Shown piece by piece: positions 39,442 to 52,132 of a stretch of 64,000 nt of DNA. The notes beneath the pieces were generated by a model. The model searched no databases and was not told where the DNA came from. It saw nothing but the letters and a program-made list of their open reading frames with translations. Positions within the stretch are counted from its first letter, which is position 1. The number at the start of each line of letters is the position of its first letter. Origin of the DNA: Actinomycetospora sp. TBRC 11914 (lineage in GTDB: Bacteria > Actinomycetota > Actinomycetes > Mycobacteriales > Pseudonocardiaceae); assembly GCF_012933465.1 (NCBI RefSeq), contig NZ_JABBND010000002.1, positions 310,001-374,000 on the forward strand. Direction: 5' to 3'. Made by a program: the position numbers and the translations under genes.

Positions 39442-40350
39442 TCAGCGCTCGGCGTCGGACTCCCCGGAGGCGTCGGGCCCGGGGGAGGGGCGGCGGAGGC
39501 CGAACCGCCGCCTGCTCCCGCGGTGGTGGTCGTCGGCCTCGGCGTCGTCGGCGCCGGAGCCGGTCGCCTGCTCGCCCGGGGTGGGGAGCGGCGCCACGGG
39601 CGGCAGCACGGCGACGACGGGGGAGGCGTACCCGGAGCCGGTGGCGGGTGCGGCCGGGGTGGGCGAAGACGGCGGGTCGCCGAAGGGGCCGCCGCCGAAC
39701 GGGACCCGGACCGGGTCGTCGTCGGGGGAGGCGGATCGGGCCGCCGGGGCCGGTGACGGGGACGGCGCGTGGCCCGACTCGCGGGCCTCGCGCTCGGAGA
39801 GGCGCCGGGCGCGCCGCGCGGCCACCCGCTCGGCCGTCGAGGCCGGGAGCACCGGGGCCTCCGCGGGCTCGCCGGCCCGCGTCGTCGGGAGGGCCAGCGC
39901 GTCCTCGCCCGGGGCGTCGACGTCGGCGCCCGGGTCGCGCTCGGCCCGCGGGTCGCCCGAGCGGCGCAGGGAGAGCCACCCGAACCACGAGCCCAGCGAC
40001 ACCGACGTGAGCACGAGCAGCACCGTGAACGCCGCCCGCCCCACGAGCGCGGAGCCGAGGTCCTCGACGCCGACCGAGTCCACGAAAACGGTCAGCAGGA
40101 TCCAGTTGAGCAGGCCGGCGGCCGGTCCGGTGGTGAGCGAGGCCTTGACCCAGGTCCACTCGGGCGGGACCCGGTCGGCGATCACCTCGGCACCGCCCCA
40201 GACGAGACCGACGAGCAGCAGGAGGCCGAGCAGCAGGACCGTCCACCACAGGGTCTGGTCGACGAACCGCGACGAGAGCGCGACGAACGCCGTCTGCCCC
40301 ACCCCGTAGAGCAGCGTCATGACCAGAGCCCGCAGCACCCAGGGACGCAC
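39442..40350 (-). CDS. Four-helix membrane protein, B-4DMT-like, with long acidic/proline tail
   Basis: 302 residues. Four transmembrane helices in the first 135 residues (ALVMTLLYGVGQTAFVAL, WWTVLLLGLLLLVGLVWGG, GPAAGLLNWILLTVFV, AFTVLLVLTSVSLGSWFGW), then a 165-residue low-complexity tail. Position and topology match mycobacterial Rv2536, annotated as a B-4DMT transporter, which also lies between pepQ and the aro genes. GTG 40350 is chosen because TACGGT on the same strand ends 7 nt upstream (leaderless); GTG 40359 is the alternative. Confidence 0.75.
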   Translation of the reverse strand: MRPWVLRALVMTLLYGVGQTAFVALSSRFVDQTLWWTVLLLGLLLLVGLVWGGAEVIADRVPPEWTWVKASLTTGPAAGLLNWILLTVFVDSVGVEDLGSALVGRAAFTVLLVLTSVSLGSWFGWLSLRRSGDPRAERDPGADVDAPGEDALALPTTRAGEPAEAPVLPASTAERVAARRARRLSEREARESGHAPSPSPAPAARSASPDDDPVRVPFGGGPFGDPPSSPTPAAPATGSGYASPVVAVLPPVAPLPTPGEQATGSGADDAEADDHHRGSRRRFGLRRPSPGPDASGESDAER

Positions 40351-40413
40351 GGCGCCCACCGTACGGTGCGCCTCGTCACCACCCGTCGGCACCGTCGGTC
40401 CTAGGCTCGCCGG
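40351..40413. promoter_or_regulatory. Divergent leaderless promoters
   Basis: TACGGT on the minus strand (40358-40363) serves the B-4DMT-like gene and TAGGCT on the plus strand (40402-40407) lies 6 nt before the pepQ GTG. Only 63 nt separate the two starts. Confidence 0.5.
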
Positions 40414-41547
40414 GTGACCCCGCGCAGCTCCCTCACCCCCACCGCGCACCCGGCCGGGGCCCGCCGTCGGGAAGCGCTGCGGGCGGCCCTGCGCGCGGCC
40501 GACCTCGACGCGCTCCTGGTCACCGACCTGGTGAACGTGCGCTACCTGGCGGGGTTCACCGGGTCGAACGCGGCGCTGCTCGTGGACGCCGCCGACGCGC
40601 CGGGCGACGAGGGCCGCACGGTGCTCGCCACCGACGGCCGCTACACCACCCAGGCGTCCGCCGAGACCCCCGAGCTGCCGCTGCTCGTGGAGCGCGAGTG
40701 CGGGCCGGCCCTGCTGCACGCGCTCGCGTCGGGGGTGGTCGGGTTCGACAGCGCGCAGGTCACCGTCGACGCCCTGGACACCCTCACCGCGGCCACCGGG
40801 GCGGAGCTGCGGCGGGCCCCCGGGCTCGTGGAGCGGCTGCGTGCGGTCAAGGACGACGACGAGGTCGACGCGCTGCGCCTGGCCTGCGCGGCCGCCGACG
40901 CGGCGCTGGCGGGGGCGATCGCCGCCGGGGTGCTCGCGCCCGGGCGGACCGAACGGGACGTGGCGCGCGAGCTGGAGGAGCGCATGGTCGCCCACGGCGC
41001 GTCCGGACCGAGCTTCGAGACGATCGTGGCCGCGGGCGGCAACTCGGCCATCCCGCACCACCGGCCCTCCGACGCGCCGCTCGCGGCCGGCGACCTGGTC
41101 ACCATGGACTTCGGCGCGCTCGTCGACGGCTACCACTCGGACATGACGCGCACCGTGCTCCTCGGGCCGGCGGGCGCCGTCGCCGACTGGCAGCGCGAGA
41201 TCTACGCCCTGGTCGACGCGGCGGCGGCGGCCGGGCGGGCGGCCCTGCGGCCCGGCGTCGCGACCAGCGAGGTCGACGGCGCGGCTCGCGAGGTCATCAC
41301 CGCCGCGGGGTACGGCGAGCAGTTCGTGCACCCGGTCGGGCACGGCGTCGGGCTCGTCATCCACGAGGCTCCGGCGATGGGCGCGACGGCGACCGCTACC
41401 CTGGAGGCGGGCATGACGGTCACCGTCGAGCCGGGCGTGTACCTCCCCGGTCGCGGCGGCGTGCGGATCGAGGACACCCTGGTCGTGACCGGGTCCGGGG
41501 CCGAACCGCTGACCGCGTCGCCGCGGGATCTGCTGGTCCTGGGCTGA
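40414..41547 (+). CDS. pepQ: Xaa-Pro dipeptidase / aminopeptidase (M24B)
   Basis: 377 residues. The creatinase-like N-domain covers about 1-140. The pita-bread catalytic domain holds all metal ligands: aspartates in [17 protein letters not shown], histidine in [11 protein letters not shown], glutamates in [11 protein letters not shown] and RIEDTLVV. Releases N-terminal residues before proline. Immediately upstream of efp, the same order as Rv2535c-Rv2534c in M. tuberculosis. Fitting but not proven: it may aid turnover of proline-rich proteins whose synthesis EF-P assists. Confidence 0.93.
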   Translation: MTPRSSLTPTAHPAGARRREALRAALRAADLDALLVTDLVNVRYLAGFTGSNAALLVDAADAPGDEGRTVLATDGRYTTQASAETPELPLLVERECGPALLHALASGVVGFDSAQVTVDALDTLTAATGAELRRAPGLVERLRAVKDDDEVDALRLACAAADAALAGAIAAGVLAPGRTERDVARELEERMVAHGASGPSFETIVAAGGNSAIPHHRPSDAPLAAGDLVTMDFGALVDGYHSDMTRTVLLGPAGAVADWQREIYALVDAAAAAGRAALRPGVATSEVDGAAREVITAAGYGEQFVHPVGHGVGLVIHEAPAMGATATATLEAGMTVTVEPGVYLPGRGGVRIEDTLVVTGSGAEPLTASPRDLLVLG

Positions 41548-41602
41548 CACGGGGACCGACCGGCATCCGGCGACGACATCGAGCACAGGAGACGACGCGG
41601 CA

Positions 41603-42166
41603 GTGGCGACGACGAACGACCTGAAGAACGGCATGGTGCTGCGGATCGACGGCAACCTCTGGTCCGTCACCGAGTTCCAGCACGTCAAGCCGGGCAAGGG
41701 CGGCGCCTTCGTCCGGACGACGCTGAAGAACGTGATGACCGGCAAGGTCGTCGACAAGACCTTCAACGCGGGCACGAAGGTGGAGACGGCCAACGTCGAC
41801 CGCCGGGACATGACCTACCTGTACCGCGACGGCGACGACTTCGTGTTCATGGACGCGAACGACTACGAGCAGATCCCGGTGCCGGGGGCGACCGTGGGCG
41901 ACACGGCGCGCTTCCTCCTGGAGAACCAGGAGGTGCAGGTGTCCTTCAACGACGGCGTGCCGCTGTTCGTCGAGATGCCGGCCTCGGTCGAGCTGGAGAT
42001 CACCCACACCGACCCGGGCGTGCAGGGCGACCGGTCGACCGGCGGCACCAAGCCGGCGACGGTGTCGACGGGCGCGGAGATCCAGGTCCCGCTGTTCCTG
42101 GAGACCGGCACCAAGGTCAAGGTCGACACCCGGGACGGCCGCTACCTCGGCCGCGTCTCCTCCTAG
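41603..42166 (+). CDS. efp: Translation elongation factor P
   Basis: 187 residues in three beta-barrel domains. The functional loop is [10 protein letters not shown] with Lys32 at its tip, the unmodified or beta-lysylated position in other bacteria. Actinobacterial EF-P of this type is thought to work with an unmodified lysine in a PGKGP-like loop; here glycine, not proline, follows KG. Relieves ribosome stalling at polyproline. ACAGGAGACG upstream supplies the ribosome site. The stop shares one base with the nusB start. Confidence 0.96.
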   Translation: MATTNDLKNGMVLRIDGNLWSVTEFQHVKPGKGGAFVRTTLKNVMTGKVVDKTFNAGTKVETANVDRRDMTYLYRDGDDFVFMDANDYEQIPVPGATVGDTARFLLENQEVQVSFNDGVPLFVEMPASVELEITHTDPGVQGDRSTGGTKPATVSTGAEIQVPLFLETGTKVKVDTRDGRYLGRVSS

Positions 42167-42741
42167 TGGGAGACGCAGCGCAGCGGAGCTCGACCCGTCC
42201 GGGGAAGCCGTCGAGGGAGGCTCCGGTCCGGAAGGGCTCGCGGTCGAAGGCCCGCAAGCGCGCGCTGGACATCCTCTTCGAGTCCGAGGCCCGCGGCGAG
42301 GACCCCCTCGACGTGCTGCGGCGACGGATCGCGGGGGCGGACGCGCCGCCGGTCTCGGACTTCGCGCAGACCCTGGTCGAGGGCGTCGTCGCCCACCGCG
42401 ACCACATCGATGCCTCGCTGGGCGAGATGGCCCGCGGGTGGTCGGTGGAGCGGATGGCGGCCGTCGACCGCGCGATCCTGCGGATCGGGGCGTTCGAGGT
42501 GCTCTTCACCGACGACGTCGACGACGCGGTCGCCATCGACGAGGCGATCCTGCTGGCGCGCGAGCTCTCGACCGACGACTCGCCGCGCTTCGTCAACGGG
42601 GTGCTGGCCGGCCTGGCCTCGGGGCGGCGCGAACCGGTGACCGCCCCCGAGCGGGAGCGCGTGGAGGTGCCGGCGGACGCGGAGCTCGCTGCGCCCTCGG
42701 CGGCCGATGAACCGGCGCCAGGGGACCCCTCGGCCGACTAG
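42166..42741 (+). CDS. nusB: Transcription antitermination protein NusB, ends formed by repeats
   Basis: 191 residues. The all-helical NusB domain runs from SKARKRALDILFESEARGED (about residue 27) to SPRFVNGVLAGLA (about 150). It binds boxA RNA with NusE/S10 for rRNA antitermination. Both ends are unusual. The start codon GTG is immediately followed by a 29-nt dispersed repeat giving GDAAQRSST, and the last nine codons plus the TAG lie in a 51-nt palindromic repeat. The family minimum is about 130 residues, so both tails are extra. GTG overlaps the efp stop (TAGTG). Confidence 0.93.
   Translation: MGDAAQRSSTRPGKPSREAPVRKGSRSKARKRALDILFESEARGEDPLDVLRRRIAGADAPPVSDFAQTLVEGVVAHRDHIDASLGEMARGWSVERMAAVDRAILRIGAFEVLFTDDVDDAVAIDEAILLARELSTDDSPRFVNGVLAGLASGRREPVTAPERERVEVPADAELAAPSAADEPAPGDPSAD
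42168..42196 (+). repeat. 29-nt dispersed repeat, copy at nusB start
   Basis: Consensus sequence GGGAGACGCAGCGCAGCGGA plus GCTCGACCC. Starts on the last base of the GTG start codon. Confidence 0.95.
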
Positions 42742-42765
42742 AACGACGCGATCCTCCCCTCGCGG
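42715..42765 (+). repeat. 51-nt palindromic repeat, copy 4 (covers nusB stop)
   Basis: Aligns without gaps to copies 1 and 2 near 24.1 kb; the right 20 nt are nearly unchanged (GACGCGATCCTCCCCTCGCG). The CTAGA loop supplies the TAG stop of nusB. Confidence 0.85.
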
Positions 42766-42779
42766 GCCGACCCGTCGGG

Positions 42780-42830
42780 GCGTGAGGGGAGGATCCGGTC
42801 GCTCTACCCGCACGGGGGTTCCCCTCGCGC
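42780..42830 (-). repeat. 51-nt palindromic repeat, copy 5 (inverted)
   Basis: The reverse complement matches copy 1 without gaps at 44 of 51 positions by hand alignment. Copies 4 and 5 face each other 14 nt apart between the convergent nusB and bldD, and could act as a bidirectional terminator. Confidence 0.85.
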
Positions 42831-42845
42831 GGGTGGGACGACGGG

Positions 42846-43334
42846 TCAGTCCTCGCGGACGACCCGCGCCTCGGGCGGCAGCACGCCCCACTCGACGAGC
42901 TGCTCGGACAGGTCGCCCGGCGTCATGTCGTAGATGATCGCGAGCGAGCGCAGGTCCTCGTTGCGGATCGAGAGGACCTTGCCGTTGTAGTCGCCGCGCT
43001 GGCTCTGGATGGCGGCGGCGTAGCGGGCGAGCGGGCCCGCCTTGTCGGCCGGCAGCGCCTGCAGGCGCTCCAGGTTGATGACGATCTTGGCGGCCGGCTC
43101 GGAGCCCGAGGGGATGCGGCCCTCCGGGAGCAGCTCGGCCACCGGGACCCCGTAGAAGTCCGCGAGCTCGGCGAGCTTCTGGACGGTCACGGCGCGGTCA
43201 CCACGTTCGTAGGACCCGACGACGACGGCCTTCCAGCGTCCGCCCGACTTCTGCTCGACCCCGTGCAGCGAGAGCCCCTGCTGCTGCCGGATCCCCCGAA
43301 GCTTGGCGCCCAGCGCCTTCGCGTAGTCGCCCAT
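42846..43334 (-). CDS. bldD: BldD-type developmental master regulator
   Basis: 162 residues. An N-terminal helix-turn-helix domain (LGAKLRGIRQQQGLSLHGVE, then VVGSYERGDRAVTVQKLAEL). The C-terminal domain carries the c-di-GMP signature RGD-X8-RxxD intact: R113-G-D115 and R124-N-E-D127. In Streptomyces, BldD dimerises around tetrameric c-di-GMP and represses sporulation genes; in non-differentiating relatives its targets are less clear. ATG 43334 begins the conserved MGDYAKALGAKLR. Located between nusB and pyrR, as in several Pseudonocardiales. Confidence 0.95.
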   Translation of the reverse strand: MGDYAKALGAKLRGIRQQQGLSLHGVEQKSGGRWKAVVVGSYERGDRAVTVQKLAELADFYGVPVAELLPEGRIPSGSEPAAKIVINLERLQALPADKAGPLARYAAAIQSQRGDYNGKVLSIRNEDLRSLAIIYDMTPGDLSEQLVEWGVLPPEARVVRED

Positions 43335-43357
43335 GTGACGGCACCCCGTTCCCGACG

Positions 43358-43381
43358 CGTCGGTCGGACGACCGACCGACG
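43358..43381. promoter_or_regulatory. Perfect 9-bp inverted repeat in the bldD leader
   Basis: CGTCGGTCG, six-nt spacer, CGACCGACG. It lies 24 nt before the bldD ATG, downstream of the predicted promoter, so it could form an RNA hairpin or be an operator. Confidence 0.5.
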
Positions 43382-43409
43382 CTCCCTGCTGAAGTCGATA
43401 CGGAGAGTG

Positions 43410-43438
43410 ATGATGACCCTCCGCGATCACGAGGTCAA
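43410..43438 (-). promoter_or_regulatory. bldD promoter
   Basis: On the minus strand TTGACC (43438-43433) and CATCAT (43415-43410) are separated by exactly 17 nt. The predicted leader is about 70 nt. Confidence 0.5.
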
Positions 43439-43608
43439 GCCGGGGTCCGAACGCTGGTCGTCCGGTGTGTCGCGCGGCACGCCGATCCGGTCGGGTGGTC
43501 CGCGTCTCCGTTGCTCCGACGCCCACCGTGATCGTCCGCCTGCGGAGCGCCCGCCGTCCGGGGTCGGCGGTGGCGCGGGCGGCTCGGACGATCGCGTTCC
43601 GTGGCTGA

Positions 43609-43614
43609 TAACCT
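43609..43614 (+). promoter_or_regulatory. pyr operon -10 box
   Basis: TAACCT within CTGATAACCT (a TGA just upstream may act as an extended -10). Predicted transcription start near 43621, giving a leader of about 58 nt to pyrR. Confidence 0.5.
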
Positions 43615-43640
43615 CGACATCGAACCCCACCGACGTCCTT

Positions 43641-43671
43641 TAAGAGCCGTCCCGCGAGGCGGAGAAGGAGG
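43641..43671 (+). promoter_or_regulatory. PyrR RNA-binding leader overlapping the ribosome site
   Basis: The leader contains GCCGTCCCGCGAGGCGG (43646-43662), matching the PyrR loop consensus (UCCNGNGAGGC) with a short closing stem, and AAGGAGG starts 3 nt later (43665-43671). PyrR bound to the loop would hide the ribosome site, as shown for Mycobacterium smegmatis pyrR. No terminator hairpin is present, so control should be translational. Confidence 0.75.
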
Positions 43672-43678
43672 TCCCCGA

Positions 43679-44278
43679 GTGCCCACGCGGCGCCGGGGTG
43701 GTCCCGAACCGGGTGGAGCGACGAACGCCGAGGGTGAGCGCGAGCTGCTCTCCTCGGCGGACCTCGCCCGCACGGTGGCCCGGATCGCCCACGAGATCCT
43801 CGAGAAGACCGCGGACTCCGGAGCACGGGTCGTGCTCCTCGGACTCCCCACCCGCGGTGTCCACCTCGCGAACCGCCTCGCAGAACGGATCCGCGCGATC
43901 GGCGGAGCCGGCGACGGCGGGTCGACCACGGTCGACGTCGGGACCCTGGATCCCACGCTCTACCGCGACGACCTGCGCCGCCAGCCGACGCGGCCGCTCG
44001 CCGAGACCGACATCCCCGCCGCCGGGATCGACGACGTCACCGTGGTGCTCGTCGACGACGTGCTGATGTCGGGCCGCACCGTGCGGGCGGCCCTCGACGC
44101 GCTGCGCGACCACGGCCGGCCCCGCGCGGTGCAGCTCGCCGTCCTCGTCGACCGCGGGCACCGCGAGCTGCCGATCCGCGCCGACTACGTCGGGAAGAAC
44201 GTCCCGACCAACCGCGGGGAGGACGTGGCGGTGTCGCTGGTCGAGTCCGACGGCCACGACGGGGTGACGCTGCGGTGA
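43679..44278 (+). CDS. pyrR: Pyrimidine operon regulator / uracil phosphoribosyltransferase
   Basis: 199 residues. Binds UMP/UTP and the operon leader RNA to repress; also has weak uracil phosphoribosyltransferase activity. The PRPP loop is [21 protein letters not shown]; the RNA-contact arginine-rich loop YRDDLRRQ and the final [18 protein letters not shown] are typical. GTG 43679 is chosen from AAGGAGG 7 nt upstream; the longer frame from 43601 begins within the promoter. First gene of a six-gene run with overlaps at most junctions. Confidence 0.95.
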   Translation: MPTRRRGGPEPGGATNAEGERELLSSADLARTVARIAHEILEKTADSGARVVLLGLPTRGVHLANRLAERIRAIGGAGDGGSTTVDVGTLDPTLYRDDLRRQPTRPLAETDIPAAGIDDVTVVLVDDVLMSGRTVRAALDALRDHGRPRAVQLAVLVDRGHRELPIRADYVGKNVPTNRGEDVAVSLVESDGHDGVTLR

Positions 44279-45282
44279 GCGCCCCCCACGACGACGGGCA
44301 GGGCCCCGACGGGTCCCCGATCGGCCTGCGCCACCTGCTCTCCACCGAGCACCTGCGCCGCGACCAGGCGGACGCCCTGCTCGCGACGGCGGCGAACATG
44401 GAGCAGGCCCTCACCGGGCGGGCGGTGCGCAAGCTCCCGACGCTGCGCGGGCGGACCGTCGTGACCCTGTTCTACGAGAACTCGACGCGCACGCGGGTGT
44501 CGTTCGAGGTCGCCGGCAAGTGGATGAGCGCGGACACCATCAACGTCAGCGCCTCCGGCTCGAGCGTCGGCAAGGGCGAGTCGCTGCGGGACACCGCCGC
44601 GACCCTCGCCGCCGCCGGCGCCGACGCGATCGTCGTCCGGCACCCGGCCTCCGGGGCGCCGCACCGGATCGCGGGGTGGCTCGACGAGGTGGGCCACTCC
44701 CACACCGACGGGCACGTCGCGGTGGTCAACGCGGGCGACGGCACCCACGAGCACCCCACCCAGGCCCTGCTCGACGCCGCGACCCTGCGCCGGCGCCTCG
44801 GCCCGGACCTCGACGGGCGCCGGGTCGCGATCGTCGGGGACGTCCTGCACAGCCGGGTGGCGCGCTCCAACGCCCACCTGCTCGCGACCCTCGGTGCCGA
44901 GGTGACGCTGGTGTCCCCGCCGACGCTGCTGCCCCCGGGCGTCGAGGCCTGGCCGGTGTCGATCACCCACGACCTCGACGCCCACCTCGCCACGGGGCCC
45001 GACGCGGTGATGATGCTGCGGGTCCAGGCCGAGCGGATGCACGGCGCCTTCTTCCCGTCGGCCCGCGAGTACGCGGTGCGCTTCGGGCTCTCGCAGCGCC
45101 GCGCCGACACGCTGCCCGACCACACCGTCGTCCTGCACCCCGGCCCGGCGGTGCGCGGCATGGAGATCGCCAGCTCGGTGGCCGACTCCGACCGCGCCGC
45201 GATCGCCGAGCAGGTCACCGCCGGGGTGCACGTGCGGATGGCGGTCCTGTACCACCTGCTCGCGGGGGAGGACGTGGCATGA
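44275..45282 (+). CDS. pyrB: Aspartate carbamoyltransferase catalytic subunit
   Basis: 335 residues. Carbamoyl-phosphate site [18 protein letters not shown], the 80s-loop [27 protein letters not shown], and the aspartate site VQAERM and [13 protein letters not shown]. No regulatory pyrI is present. The GTG overlaps the pyrR stop. The N-terminus is about 15 residues longer than the E. coli enzyme. Confidence 0.96.
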   Translation: MSAPHDDGQGPDGSPIGLRHLLSTEHLRRDQADALLATAANMEQALTGRAVRKLPTLRGRTVVTLFYENSTRTRVSFEVAGKWMSADTINVSASGSSVGKGESLRDTAATLAAAGADAIVVRHPASGAPHRIAGWLDEVGHSHTDGHVAVVNAGDGTHEHPTQALLDAATLRRRLGPDLDGRRVAIVGDVLHSRVARSNAHLLATLGAEVTLVSPPTLLPPGVEAWPVSITHDLDAHLATGPDAVMMLRVQAERMHGAFFPSAREYAVRFGLSQRRADTLPDHTVVLHPGPAVRGMEIASSVADSDRAAIAEQVTAGVHVRMAVLYHLLAGEDVA

Positions 45283-46643
45283 CGGGAGACGCAGCGCAGC
45301 GGAGCTCGACCCGGGGACGCAGCACGCTGATCAGGAACGTCCGGCCCTACGGCGAGGACCCGACGGACCTCCACGTCGCCGACGGCCGGCTCGTCGATCA
45401 CCTCGACGACCCCGACGAGACCGTCGACGCCGACGGCCTGATCGCCCTCCCGGGCCTGGTCGACCTCCACACCCACCTGCGCGAACCCGGTGGGGAGGAG
45501 GCCGAGACGATCGCCACGGGCTCGGCCGCGGCCGCGCTCGGCGGCTACACCGCGGTGTTCGCGATGCCGAACACCGACCCCACCCAGGACTCGCCCGTCG
45601 TCGTCGAGCACGTGTGGCGCCGCGGCCGCGAGGTCGGGCTGGTCGACGTCCACCCGGTCGGCGCGGTCACCGTCGGGCTCGGCGGGGAGCGCCTCGCCGA
45701 GATGGGGATGATGGCCGCCTCGGCCGCCGGGGTGCGGGTGTTCTCCGACGACGGCCGGTGCGTGAACGACCCGCTGGTCATGCGGCGGGCGCTCGAGTAC
45801 GCCCGCTCGCTGGACGCCGTGGTCGCCCAGCACGCCGAGGACCACCGGCTGACCGTCGGCGCGCAGGCCCACGAGGGCCCGGTCGCCGCCCGGCTGGGCC
45901 TGACCGGCTGGCCCGCGACCGCGGAGGAGTCGATCGTCGCCCGCGACGCGATGCTCGCCGCCGCGGCGGGCGCGCGCCTGCACGTCTGCCACCTCTCGAC
46001 GGCGGGCTCGGTGGAGGTCCTGCGGTGGGCGCGGGCGAGTCTCGGTGCGCGGGCGGGAGACGGAGCGGAGCGGAGCTCGACCCAGCGACGCGGCTTCGTG
46101 CTCTCCGCCGAGGTGACGCCGCACCACCTGCTGCTCACCGACACCGCGGCCGAGGACTACGACCCGGTGCACAAGGTCAACCCGCCGCTGCGCCCGGAGG
46201 CCGACACCCGGGCGCTGCGCCGGGCGCTGGCCGAGGGCGTCGTGGACTGCGTCGCCACCGACCACGCCCCCCACGCCGTCGAGGCCAAGGACTGCGAGTG
46301 GTCGAACGCACGCCCCGGGATGCTCGGTCTGCAGACCGCGTTGTCGGTCGTCGGGGCCACCATGGTCGAGGGGGGTCTCCTGGACTGGCGCGGGGTCGCG
46401 CGCGTGTGCAGCGAGGCGCCCGCACGGATCGCGGGCCTGCCCGACCAGGGCCGGCCGATCGCGCCCGGGGAGCCGGCGAACCTGGTGCTCGTCGACCCCG
46501 CGGCGCGGTGGACGGTGCGCGGCGCGGGGCTCGCGAGCATCGCGGACAACACCCCGTACGAGGGCATGGAGCTGCCGGTGTCGGTGGTCCACACCATGCT
46601 GCGGGGACGATGGACGGTTCGAGACGGGAAGGTCGGGCAGTGA
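45279..46643 (+). CDS. pyrC: Dihydroorotase carrying two copies of a dispersed repeat
   Basis: 454 residues, class I type. Metal motifs [33 protein letters not shown] and the catalytic ATDHAPH are intact, so the enzyme should work. Codons 3-11 (GDAAQRSST) come from a 29-nt repeat placed straight after the start. A second, diverged copy gives [10 protein letters not shown] about residue 260, between [10 protein letters not shown] and [16 protein letters not shown]; related enzymes have only a short turn there. ATG overlaps the pyrB stop. Confidence 0.95.
   Translation: MTGDAAQRSSTRGRSTLIRNVRPYGEDPTDLHVADGRLVDHLDDPDETVDADGLIALPGLVDLHTHLREPGGEEAETIATGSAAAALGGYTAVFAMPNTDPTQDSPVVVEHVWRRGREVGLVDVHPVGAVTVGLGGERLAEMGMMAASAAGVRVFSDDGRCVNDPLVMRRALEYARSLDAVVAQHAEDHRLTVGAQAHEGPVAARLGLTGWPATAEESIVARDAMLAAAAGARLHVCHLSTAGSVEVLRWARASLGARAGDGAERSSTQRRGFVLSAEVTPHHLLLTDTAAEDYDPVHKVNPPLRPEADTRALRRALAEGVVDCVATDHAPHAVEAKDCEWSNARPGMLGLQTALSVVGATMVEGGLLDWRGVARVCSEAPARIAGLPDQGRPIAPGEPANLVLVDPAARWTVRGAGLASIADNTPYEGMELPVSVVHTMLRGRWTVRDGKVGQ
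45284..45312 (+). repeat. 29-nt dispersed repeat, copy at pyrC start
   Basis: Identical over all 29 nt to the nusB copy and read in the same frame (GDAAQRSST). Confidence 0.95.
46055..46083 (+). repeat. 29-nt dispersed repeat, copy inside pyrC
   Basis: GGGAGACGGAGCGGAGCGGA plus GCTCGACCC: two C-to-G changes relative to the nusB copy, same reading frame (GDGAERSST). Confidence 0.95.
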
Positions 46644-47809
46644 ACGGGCGCGACACGAAGCATCCAGGGGCGCACGCCGACAGCGGAGCGGGCGCCGGGG
46701 TGGGCGAGGCGTTGCTGGTGCTGGAGGACGGGACGGTCCACCGCGGCGAGCCGTTCGGGGCGCGCGGGCGCACGCTCGGGGAGGCCGTGTTCACCACCGG
46801 GATGACCGGTTATCAGGAGACCCTCACCGACCCGAGCTACCACCGCCAGATCGTCGTCTCCACCGCGCCGCACATCGGCAACACCGGCTGGAACGACGAG
46901 GACGACGAGTCCGCGCGCATCCAGGTCGCCGGGTACGTGGTGCGCGACCCGGCGCGGCTGCCCTCCAACTGGCGCTCCCGCCGCGGTCTGGGCGAGGAGC
47001 TCGAGCGCCAGGGCGTCGTCGGGGTGTCCGGCGTCGACACCCGCGCGATCACCCGGCGGCTGCGCGAGTCGGGCTCGATGCGCGCGGGCCTTTTCTCCGG
47101 CGACGCGCTGGGCACCGCGGCCGAGATGCTCGACGCGGTCCGCGCCAGCCCGCCGATGACGGGGGCCGACCTCGCCGGGGCCGTCACCACCCGCGAGCCC
47201 TACGTGGTGCCCGCCGACGGGGAGCGGCGCTTCTCGGTCGCCGCGCTGGACCTCGGGATCAAGGCGAACACGCCCCGGATGCTCGCCGCCCGCGGCATCG
47301 AGACCCGGGTGCTGCCCAGCACCGCGACGATCGACGAACTGCTCGACGGCTCGCCCGACGGGGTGTTCCTCTCCAACGGCCCCGGGGACCCGGCCACCGC
47401 CGAGCACGCGGTGGCGCTGACCGCCGAGGTCCTGCGCCGCGGCGTGCCGCTGTTCGGCATCTGCTTCGGCAACCAGATCCTCGGCCGTGCCCTCGGGCTC
47501 GGCACCTTCAAGCTGCGCTACGGGCACCGGGGCCTCAACGTCCCGGTCGTCGACCACACCACGGGCACGGTGGCGATCACGAGCCAGAACCACGGGTTCG
47601 CGGTCGCGGGGACGCCGGGCGAGCACGTCGACTCCCCGCACGGCGACGTCCACCTCTCGCACGGCTGCCCCAACGACGACGTCGTCGAGGGCCTGACCTG
47701 CAGCGACGTCCCGGCGTTCTCCGTGCAGTACCACCCCGAGGCGGCCGCCGGACCCCACGACGCCGCCGACCTGTTCGACCGCTTCGCCACCCTGATGGGA
47801 GGGCGCTGA
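46640..47809 (+). CDS. carA: Carbamoyl-phosphate synthase small (glutaminase) subunit
   Basis: 389 residues. The N-domain contains [17 protein letters not shown]; the class I amidotransferase C-domain has the nucleophile in [15 protein letters not shown] and the histidine-glutamate pair in [14 protein letters not shown]. Feeds ammonia from glutamine to CarB. GTG overlaps the pyrC stop. The first 20 residues are a non-conserved polar extension. Confidence 0.96.
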   Translation: MNGRDTKHPGAHADSGAGAGVGEALLVLEDGTVHRGEPFGARGRTLGEAVFTTGMTGYQETLTDPSYHRQIVVSTAPHIGNTGWNDEDDESARIQVAGYVVRDPARLPSNWRSRRGLGEELERQGVVGVSGVDTRAITRRLRESGSMRAGLFSGDALGTAAEMLDAVRASPPMTGADLAGAVTTREPYVVPADGERRFSVAALDLGIKANTPRMLAARGIETRVLPSTATIDELLDGSPDGVFLSNGPGDPATAEHAVALTAEVLRRGVPLFGICFGNQILGRALGLGTFKLRYGHRGLNVPVVDHTTGTVAITSQNHGFAVAGTPGEHVDSPHGDVHLSHGCPNDDVVEGLTCSDVPAFSVQYHPEAAAGPHDAADLFDRFATLMGGR

Positions 47810-47813
47810 GCAG

Positions 47814-51214
<3,401 letters not shown>

Positions 51215-51218
<4 letters not shown>

Positions 51219-52132
51219 GCGGGGTCCAGGCCCGGGCGCCCTTCCGTGACCGCCTCACCGCGGCCGTCGCCGACCACGGCCCGCTGTGCGTGGGCATCGA
51301 CCCGCACCCGGGGCTGCTGGCGCGGTGGGGGCACGAGGACGACGCCGCGGGCGTGGAGCGCTTCGGGCGCGACGCGGTCGCGGCGCTCGCCGGCCACGTC
51401 GCGGTGGTCAAGCCCCAGGTGGCGCTCTTCGAGGTCCACGGCAGCGGCGGGGTGCGGGCGCTCGAGCGGGTGCTCGCCGACGCCCGGGCCGCGGGCCTGC
51501 TCACGATCGCCGACGCGAAGCGGGGCGACATCGGCTCGACGATGACCGCCTACGCGTCGGCCTGGCTCGCGGACACCTCCCCGCTCGCCGCGGACGCGGT
51601 GACGCTCTCGCCCTACCTCGGGGTCGGCTCGCTCACCCCGGCGATCGACCTCGCCGCGGCCACCGGGCGCGGGGTGTTCGTCCTGGCCCGCACCTCGAAC
51701 CCCGAGGCCCCGGCCGTGCAGTCCGCCCAGGCCTGGACCCTCGACCCGTCGGCGCTCGCGGACGGCGGGGGGTACCGCGGGATGCGGGAGGTCGCCCAGA
51801 GCGTCGTCGACTCCTGCGCCGCGGTGAACGCCCGGCACCCGGGCGTGGCGGGCGTCGTCGTTGGGGCCACCGCCGGGACCACCGGGCGGGCGCACGGGCT
51901 CGACCTGTCCCGGCTCGACGGCGCCGTGCTCGTGCCGGGCCTCGGGGCCCAGGGCGCCACCCCGGCCGATCTCGCGGAGGCCTTCGCGAGCGGTGCCGGG
52001 CCGGTGATCCCGTCGAGCTCCCGCGAGGTCCTCGCCGCGGGCCCCGACCCGGATGCGCTGCACGAGGCCTGTGCGGCGCTGAACGGCTCGCTGCGGGATC
52101 TGCACCTGCCGGCCGGACCGGTCGGCGCATGA
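51215..52132 (+). CDS. pyrF: Orotidine 5'-phosphate decarboxylase, type 2
   Basis: 305 residues. Catalytic Asp-Lys-Asp network in [18 protein letters not shown], with [11 protein letters not shown] at the start and the phosphate loop IPSSSREVL near the end. The length and motif are those of the long (type 2) bacterial class. GTG overlaps the carB stop. Last gene of the pyrimidine run; pyrD and pyrE are elsewhere. Confidence 0.95.

Larger units (their letters stand above)
43335..43678. other. 344-nt divergent region bldD / pyrR
   Basis: No gene. Holds the bldD promoter and leader on the left, the pyrR promoter and PyrR-responsive leader on the right, and about 170 nt between them in which nothing clear was seen. 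Confidence 0.7.
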
